From positions 3,784,001 to 3,848,000 of the forward strand of contig NC_051107.1 in NCBI RefSeq assembly GCF_901709675.1: a DNA stretch of 64,000 nucleotides, read 5' to 3'. This document shows positions 56,387-64,000 of this stretch, piece by piece; within the stretch, counting starts at the first letter, position 1, and each line of letters starts with the position of its first letter. Position numbers and translations under genes: made by a program. The DNA is from Syngnathus acus (lineage: Eukaryota; Chordata; Actinopteri; Syngnathiformes; Syngnathidae). The notes below the pieces were generated by a model. That model searched no databases. It had not been told where the DNA came from and saw only the letters and a list, made by a program, of their open reading frames with translations.

Positions 56387-57191
56387 CCCTCCCGCTGCCC
56401 CCTCCCCTCCCCTGCCTTGCAACACGCCACAACCTCGCCCGCTGGACACAAATGCAAAAGACACAGGAGGACGAGGGACCGACCACACACCAGGTACTTT
56501 CTATTTCTAATATCTTGTCCCTTTTACGTCACAATCTGCTGCTGCCACCCTGAAACTGAGACTCGTCAAGCCAACACTGTGTTACACTAGAATGGAATAG
56601 TGTGTGTGCGCGTGTGTGTGTGTAGTGATGACCAACTGCCAAGTTTTTGTTTTTCCTCTCGCCTCGGTCATTTGCATCCATACTTTGGGCTAACCATGTT
56701 CCAACTTGCCTCTTTTTGCGTTTCAGTTTTGAAGGACTCGGTAGAACATGGTTTGTGCAATCAGAGGCCTCTGCCATGTCTACTAAGAGGCAGTAGATGG
56801 CGATAAAGGGCCAATCTGATGTCGAGTAAAATAGTTAGGCTCAATTTTTTTTATGTATGCCGCCTATCATGAGTCCACTGATTATTTCTTTTCCTTCTTC
56901 CTAAAAGGATTCATCTAGCTGTAGCTATAGATTTTTAGTCATAGTGTTATGGTATGCTGTATACCATCTTATTAGTTCTGGTTGCTCTTGAATGGAAATA
57001 ACCGTCATTCAATACAAAGATTGAAAACATTTGAAGAATTTTGCAGACATTTATTTCTCTTAAGGATGACGCAATTCTGACTAATTGAACCACGGCATTA
57101 GAAGGACGGGCACAATTTAAAATCACAATTATATTTTTATTTGCAAGTGTCAAAAAAAAAAGGCTCACTAAATAATATAACTGCTGCATTA

Positions 57192-57359
<168 letters not shown>

Positions 57360-58331
57360 GCCGCATTAGCATCGGCGTCTCGGTTGCGTTCGCGTTGAAA
57401 TGATCTGGTAAAAAGCAGGTATGCAATACAAACGTGCAATCTTGTGTTTTTGTTGAATCGTAGCACAGAAAAGCACTGAATGAATTAACGGTAATGTTAA
57501 TTGATTTCTGGGGGGGATTAATATGACTCGGTTAGGGAACATGTGCAAAGATGGCCAATTTCCGCGGTTTTACCTTATTTTTGGATCGAAAAAAAGACGT
57601 GGCCATTGTTTACACATTTTTTTAATCAACTATGCCCTTTGTTTTTGATGTACGTAACCATGCATTTAGTCTCTTAGCATTGTAGCAGAAACAATTTGGA
57701 AAAAGAAAATCGTTACGATACAATAATTGTCATTTTTGCCTCAAATATATTTAGTGGAAATTTATAGCAAGTTACGATTCATGCCCTTAACTGAGTCGTG
57801 TAGTGCAAATTAAAGCTTTGTAAATGAACTATAAAATAAATTCTGTCAATGTTTTGACTTTTCTCCTCACTCCAAACCCCCCCAATATTTAGACTTCTTC
57901 TTGTAATTTTCTGACTTGTCATTGCATACTCCAGTGTGGCCATTCTAAAAATGGCATTAATGCACACAGAATGGCATTTGTTTACCGTACTGGCGACTTG
58001 TCGTCATTATCGCAAGTAGGGGAAGCCGGTGGTTCCACCATAAGCTTCTTTTACATGAACACTGGTCAAATTTTGTGTTGGAATAGGCTGTGTGTGTTGC
58101 CGTGTGTCTGAGAAGAGGGGGGGGGGGGGGGAAATCAAAAGCACCTTTTCTTTGAAAGCGATGCCAAATATTATTGTTTAATTTCCTCCTCGCTGAACCA
58201 CACGGTCATCCATCTCGAGCCCTGAGTGGAACTGGGTAGTTCCAAGCGCGGTACTGTCCGATCTCTCGGCACTTCTCTGTGGAATGTGTAGAAAGCCTTG
58301 TAGTATTGCATTGTATGTAATGTAAATAATG

Positions 58332-58337
58332 AATAAA
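58332..58337 (+). terminator. mkln1: Polyadenylation signal for mkln1 (candidate)
   Basis: AATAAA followed by a T/GT-rich stretch (GATTGTATTTTGTTC), the usual arrangement of signal and downstream element. It lies about 100 bp from the opposing podxl signal. Confidence 0.6.
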
Positions 58338-58433
58338 GATTGTATTTTGTTCAGGTTTTCATATATTCTGACGTTTGTGTTTCCTTTCTTCTCTTTCCCG
58401 CTATTCAAAAAGCAATTTGTGGAAAAAAAAAAC

Positions 58434-58439
58434 TTTATT
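58434..58439 (-). terminator. podxl: Polyadenylation signal for podxl (candidate)
   Basis: Plus-strand TTTATT reads AATAAA on the minus strand (context CAAATAAAGTT). Together with the mkln1 signal it places the two gene ends about 60-80 bp apart, tail to tail. Confidence 0.55.
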
Positions 58440-59069
58440 TGCACAAAAATAGTGACAATTTACAACTTCCAGTGTGTCAGACCCCTGTTCACCTTTTTCA
58501 GCAGACAATACATAAATACAAAAAATACAAATAGAGGGAACACACTAAAATAACAAATCCCCTGCATATTACCAGTTCACTATTCAACGATCATCGTTGA
58601 TTTTGTGTTCTTTCTGAAACACCCTAAGATTTCACAAGATGGTACCAAAGTCTAAATAAGGACTTAAGCACAATTGATTGTTCTCGACTGAGAGACAAAC
58701 TTTGTATGTCGGAGACTTAAGTTTAGCCCGGGTTGTTAGTAGAAATGATGGATAATAATCGAAACTGAGTTTGAAAAATAATGTTTTGAAATAATGCATT
58801 GTGGTATATGTACAGTTTCAATTATTAATACAATACTGGCAATTATAAACATTCTTAGGGACACACCAATTATCTGCTAAATAAAAGGAGATTACTGGAG
58901 TTTGAAGTTGCGCTATATTAATCGGCTTAACGGGGAAGGAAATCATTTGAGCACATTTGAACAAATGAACCGTCCAGCATCAACAATAAGACTAATAAGA
59001 TATTTACAGTGTTTGGCAATAAGAAGCTTTTAGCTGGGCTGTGAAATTGTATACAGAGTTCCTGATTGA

Positions 59070-59307
59070 TACAATGGTGCCTTGAGATACAAGTTAAATT
59101 TGTTCCATAGAAATGTATGGAAACGCCAATGCAGCTTACCCTGGCCACTAGGGGGCAGCATATTTATATAAACACATCACTCCGCAAAGAAGCACTGATA
59201 TTTGTCCTTCCTTGCTGAAGATGAACATGCTTATGTGTATTATGTTGTCTGTCTACATGTGTTGCTGCACCGTTTGTGTTCAAAAGGTATTTCAAGGCAC
59301 CACTGTA
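59070..59307. mobile_element. Non-autonomous DNA transposon (MITE) with terminal inverted repeats
   Basis: The left end reads ACAATGGTGCCTTGAGATAC (59071-59090) and the right end, on the other strand, ACAGTGGTGCCTTGAAATAC; they match at 18 of 20 positions. A TA on each side (59070-59071 and 59306-59307) could be a Tc1/mariner-style target duplication, but a different superfamily is possible. The GTGCCTTGAGATAC end is familiar to me as a dispersed repeat of fish genomes. No coding capacity. It lies in the predicted podxl 3' UTR. Confidence 0.7.
59145..59158 (+). promoter_or_regulatory. CTCF-type motif inside the MITE, plus orientation
   Basis: CCACTAGGGGGCAG agrees at all 14 positions with the CTCF core CCASYAGRKGGCRS. 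It is internal to the MITE and so could be a transposon-carried CTCF site. It lies between the convergent ends of mkln1 and podxl. Confidence 0.5.
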
Positions 59308-59538
59308 TTTTTTTAATACATCCAACTTGGATGTAATTATTCATATCTTGCAGTGTCTGAGCTGTGGGTTATAAAAGCTGGTGTGTGTGTACAAAGAATA
59401 CATTGAATATTTTGTAAAGGCACATTGTGTAACTTCACTCGTGTTATATGTCGAAGTCAGGCGTCAAATCTGTTCAGCCACTCCACAGTCCCGGTTTCTC
59501 GGTGGTCGTGTGTTTAATCCGTGCCAGGTTTGCGCTCC

Positions 59539-61268
59539 CTACAGGTGCGTGTCCTCCTCTTCGGGGATGTTCCCTTTGAGCATGTTGTCGATGGGCACGA
59601 TCCAGCCGTCGTTGTTGAACTCGCCGTTGCGGGCCATCTTCTCCTGCATTTCCGGCTGCACCTCCATCACCTCCAGTGTGGGGTTGTCGTGGTAACCGTT
59701 CTCCACCGTGTGCAGCTCCTCCGTCAGGTGTTGCTGGTGAGTTTCCAAAGATGTTTTATCAAGTTTTTTTTTTTTGTAGGCTGCTTGCTAGCATACATTA
59801 AAAACAAATGTACCTGGTTTTCATTGTAAGGCTTGCGGTGGTGGGACGCACACACGGCCAGGATGATGATCATAATCAGCAGAGCGCCGCACGAAGCCAA
59901 AATGGCAATCAGGGTTTTGTTATCGGTCGGTTTCTTCATGCGGACAACAAAAGAATCATCCAACGTAAACGTTAGCGGCTTATAAATGTGCCGAATCAGC
60001 ATTCAACCCACCTTTGTTATTTCCTCGTAATACTGAGTCGCCAGGGCCGTTTTCACTGTAAGACAAAAAATATATATTTTATGCTTTTTGTTTGCGGTTG
60101 GATGGAAGCAGGCAGCCGTACCTTTGCCGTTGATCTCCACACAGTCGAACATAAGTTTGCCTTTATGGTGGCGCCATGTCAAGGTGCAGTTTCCATCCCT
60201 CAGGTTGCCCATGAGGCGCTTGCACACTTCCACCAGATCTTTTTCTTCCTCCTTCTAAACGGGCACAATTGGCAAAGTCGGTGAAGAGATACATAGAAGT
60301 AGAAACTGTTCGAATTTAAGAACAGAAGATTGACCCCTACCTCTTGTCCATTGTTCAGCGAGTACTAGACAATGAAAAAGAAAAAAAACAATATTGTATG
60401 TCAGCAATTTTTATTTTGAATAAGTACTTAACTGTCCCATCTTACCGAAAACTTCTTTGGATAAGCTCCAGTGGCTGTGGTCACTGTGGTTCTTTCGAAG
60501 GATGTGGCGCCAGGGGTCGCATTTGTGGTTGTGACCGCGGAGGTCGCAGTTGAGGCCGGGATGGGAGACGGTGAGATGGTGGTCTGCTCCGTCACACCTG
60601 CTTTGGTCGTCCCTGAAGTCTGTTGGAGGCTGGTCGCACTGGTTCCAGCTAAGTGGATCAAAATGCATGTTTACTGGTGATTGTTCAAATGGATTGGGCA
60701 TGGAAAAAAAACACCTCACCTGTTATGACGTCCCCTCGAGTTGTCTTGAGGATGACGGTGGTGCGCGAGGGCAGCTGAATCGTCGCCGTCGTGCCATCTG
60801 TGGGCACTTTACCCGTCGGCGTGACCGTGATGACGTTTTGGGTCGGTGCGGGGGCTTGCGTGGCGCCCGTCGTCGCGGCCGTCAGGCTGGCTTTTGTCGT
60901 TATAACCGAGGCGAGGGTAGCTTTCCCAACAGTAGGTGGCGCATTGGAGGCGGCAGTAGCAACCTTTGTTTGGGCTTGCGTCGGGGCTGGCGTGACCTTG
61001 GGAGCGACCGTCGTTGCGACGGGAAGTGAGGTGACCACCGGTGGAATCGTCAGGGCCTGCGTCACCTTAACTTTGTCGCTCTTCGTCGGTGCTAAAGTGT
61101 GTAGTTTTTGAGTCACGGGATCAACTACAGCCTGAATTGTAGTTATGCTGGCATTGGTTGGCACTTTGGTGGGCCTAACAGTCATCCCTTGTGTGGGCGC
61201 ATCCTTCGTTACGGTGACTCCGGTAGCTGCACTTACGTCGTCTGCGTGCGCGTTGTGACATAAAAGAC
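59539..61268 (-). CDS. podxl: Podocalyxin, last seven coding exons (5' exon outside or not found)
   Basis: Exons, in transcription order: 61268-60720, 60648-60446, 60364-60341, 60254-60122, 60055-60012, 59933-59814, 59733-59539; all GT-AG, frame kept throughout, 421 residues plus stop. The first two encode a Thr/Ala/Pro-rich mucin domain with many O-glycosylation positions. Then comes a short folded region with three cysteines (EVCKRL, GNCTLTW, MFDCVEI), a transmembrane helix ([20 protein letters not shown]), a basic juxtamembrane patch ([11 protein letters not shown]) for ezrin-type linkers, and a tail containing [20 protein letters not shown] and the C-terminal PDZ ligand DTHL, both as in mammals. 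Podocalyxin is an anti-adhesive sialomucin of podocytes, vascular endothelium and apical membranes, bound by NHERF1/2. The first exon shown starts in phase 1, so an upstream signal-peptide exon must exist. The ectodomain is strongly diverged; the tail makes the identification secure. Confidence 0.93.
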
Positions 61269-64000
61269 CTAAAAAAAAAAAAATCCAGGAAGAACATATC
61301 ACATGGTCAGTGGGAGTCACAAACAAAGGAACATTAGATTATCAAAATATAAATAATATGAACCTTACACGCCCATAGCTATCCATCTTCATCTGCCGCT
61401 CTATTTTTAGCGACCAGGCCAGGATGTTGAATACAATCAACTTGGAAACACCACACCTATGCAGACCACTACCTTTTTCATGTGTGTGTGTGTTTTGTGC
61501 AGCACAGTGGACAATCCTCGTCTGCACTACAATGGCGTCTGGCTCCAACCGCCCCTGTGGATTGTGACCTCCGCCCATCTATTGTATTATATCCCGCGTA
61601 CGCAAAACCACCGATGACCAGCACAATTAGCCGAGGCATTTATCGGAGATGATGTCATCACCTTGCCAGCAAAGAGGTATGTCATGTAATATTTGAACAA
61701 CTTTTCAGGATGTATTTCTAGGTTGTTCAGTGAATGTATTTTTCTTGTCCTCCTAACCCCTGACCCTCAGCTGTCACCGCCGCATCTGTTTCTTTTCCCG
61801 CCACTATCTCCACCGAGGTTGTTTTTACCTCACCCGGACATTCCTCATGATGTAGGTCACCTGTGGGTCATCAGATCCACTTGCACGATGGTCAAAAGGT
61901 GCTCCTAGTTCAAGGCACTAAAACCTCTCGCGTGATACTCATGTTAAAAAGGCTACGTTGTTTTAAAAAGTAGAAATCAAGCGCTAATTTCCAAATGATT
62001 CACTAAAATCCTGCTAACCAGCGTTCTGCCTTTTGTGCTTTCGTGCTTGGCGGAGGGAATAACATTTTTATAGTGAACCCGCGGTGCATGGCTCCTTGAC
62101 GGAAGGTCACGGGAGGTCAAAGGGTATTCTCACCCGCTTTGCCCTCCTACTGTTTGATTTGACCTCCCCCCCCCCGACTGCTGTACCTCTTCAAACGCAC
62201 CCACATTTAAAGTGGTTTTCTTTTTTTTCTTGAGTTCAGCCTTAATTATCTTTTCAGACTTGCTAGTTACATTTTATGGCCTCCCGTGTATTTCCAACCT
62301 CCTTGTTGCTAAATACGGTGACAAGAGCGTGACTCCAAAAGCGTAAAAATGAGCTAAGTGGTTCAGAAAGACATTCCCTCTACAAATCGGACACATTTAT
62401 GAGCGTGTTTGTCTGCCGGCCAGTTAGTAGTTTGCCAAGGACTGAACCCATCACAAAAACAATGAGCTCCAAAAAGAGCCAGTGGGACAAATCTTCCTCA
62501 TTACTTTGGTGACACCTCGCACAAAGAGCCCCCACGTGCGCCCGTGTGACAATTCCACATCCCTCGTTACACCAGGAGAGCTAATTCAGCCCGGCCCGCC
62601 TTTGTGAGGGGGCACCGGGTGGAAGCCGGATAAGGGAGGGGTCCCGTTAGGAGGTGAGGGGGGCGGGAGTGTAGTCGGTGGGAATAAAGAGCGAGACGAG
62701 TGAAAGGGAGGAGGGCCAGAGGAGAGAACATGAAGAGACGCTGTAAATTTAACTGCCAAATGCAAATGGCCGGCCACACACATTATCCACACACTCCCCG
62801 TCCTTGGAAACCAGACCGGTATGCGTGTTGACACAAGCTGCGGAGGAAGTTAATGATCAAAGTTCATTATCACACCCCTCGAAATGTCGTCACGGGTCAA
62901 ACGTGAATCAAGATAGCTTTAAATGCCGCCTATAAATGTATTCATCTGATCAACATAGCTAATTTGAACAGTCTGCTCTGATGGATGTTGCAACCAGGAG
63001 TTGAAATGCTATGACGAGCCAGATAAAAAAAAAAAAAATGAACGAAAACAGGGCGGACACCATGCGGTGCAGAGGAGGTCCGGGTCGGTACCAGTCGCTG
63101 GGCTTGATGAATGTCTGACACCTGGGAGAGCATCATGGCATTCAAGAGAAGAATGTGGGCTCGCAGTGTGGAGGCGATCTGTCACGAAATGTCAAACCGC
63201 TGTCGGGATATGCATAAATGATGACATCCTGCGTGAGCAGTCAAAACTCAGTCCGAGATAAAATGCACGTCTCGGTTAATACACCCTCATATTGTCCTTA
63301 TTAGGTCCAAAAGAAAGGGAACCATATTTGATTGAGTGGGGTTACAATTGACCCAGCGTGCCTATAAAGTATTATAACTTCCTTGGCAGAGGTAATAAAA
63401 GCAAAACATACACAAGCAAGATGCTCCAACTCGTAAATATTGAAAACAATAAAAGGGAAGTACTGGTAGCACAAACGCAATTCTGTTCTTGTAACTGACT
63501 CCCATTAGTAAATGAATATAAAATGTTGTTATGCAATTGTTTTTACTAACTTTTTTTTTTTTTTTTTAATTCCACCAGGCCCACATGAAAAGATTCTTCT
63601 TCCATCTCCTGCTACCACACCCTCCTTGGGAACCAGGATGTTGATCGAAAGTATTTTCCCCCCCTCCACCTATTGTTCTCACTTCTCTCCCATGCTTACT
63701 GGCCAGCAAAGACACCGAAGCAATGTGCCAAAACAGGCAGCGTCTCCCCCCTCGCTCCCCCGTTCGGCACCCTGGTGTCCTGGAGCGTCTGTTATCTTGT
63801 AGGAAATGGACTGGTCACAACCCAGAGAGGACAGATGGTCTGCGTGACGTTAGGAAGTCCTGGTGAGGACTGATAACCAATGATGCGACCTCTTCCTGTC
63901 GGCCAACATCCAGCCGTTTGATTCAAGTATTTTTTGGGAGGTAAGTCGTAGGTTGCTTTGACACTAAATGTGAGCATATGATAGCATCAGGTCAAAGTGA
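61269..64000. other. podxl: Upstream of the podxl mucin exon, probably intron 1
   Basis: I found no exon with a signal peptide and a phase-1 donor on the minus strand here, and no other gene. It is most simply part of a long podxl intron 1 running past the right edge. A poly-T/poly-A rich background, a poly-C tract near 62.17 kb and a GC-rich patch near 62.57-62.75 kb are the only visible structure. Confidence 0.5.

Larger units (their letters stand above)
58415..59538 (-). other. podxl: podxl 3' untranslated region (predicted extent)
   Basis: Runs from the podxl stop codon to about 20 bases past a minus-strand AATAAA, about 1.1 kb. It contains a MITE with terminal inverted repeats that carries a perfect CTCF-type motif. 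Extent inferred from signals. Confidence 0.5.

Overview
This window comes from a compact vertebrate genome, almost certainly a teleost fish. The basis is three recognisable vertebrate genes with canonical GT-AG introns, mostly under 1 kb, a miR-29a with the fish-type base at position 10, and small non-autonomous DNA transposons. The species cannot be fixed from the sequence.

Layout. About 1-17.7 kb: no coding gene recognised; AT-rich intergenic DNA with a transposon-end remnant, a Maf/NRF2-like site and a CTCF-like site. About 17.7-23.5 kb, minus strand: a complete net1 (RhoA guanine-nucleotide exchange factor, short NET1A form), nine coding exons, 543 codons, PDZ-binding C-terminus; a 75-bp hAT-type MITE sits in its 3' UTR. 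About 23.5-49.9 kb: a 26-kb gap without protein-coding genes, very large against the 4.6-kb and 6.4-kb genes beside it. It holds a miR-29b/miR-29a cluster on the minus strand (35.25-35.49 kb), a further unexplained hairpin about 0.7 kb beyond miR-29a, several minus-strand splice signals, and at 45.4-45.9 kb a TATA-type promoter with a first exon and donor preceded by a near-consensus p53 response element. About 49.98-58.35 kb, plus strand: a complete mkln1 (muskelin), 18 coding exons, 729 residues. About 58.4-61.27 kb, minus strand: the last seven coding exons of podxl (podocalyxin), converging on mkln1 with about 60-80 bp between the predicted polyadenylation sites; its signal-peptide exon was not found and probably lies beyond 64 kb.

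How it fits together. In human chromosome 7q32 the order is miR-29b-1/29a (minus), the p53-induced lncRNA LINC-PINT (minus), MKLN1 (plus), PODXL (minus). The right two-thirds of the window reproduce that arrangement, so the 35-49 kb interval is the expected place for the miR-29 primary transcript and a LINC-PINT-like lncRNA. The p53-type element upstream of a minus-strand promoter is the most interesting lead. net1, on human chromosome 10, is a different neighbour here and marks a synteny breakpoint. All promoter, lncRNA and CTCF statements are inference from motifs; the three genes and two miRNAs are firm.
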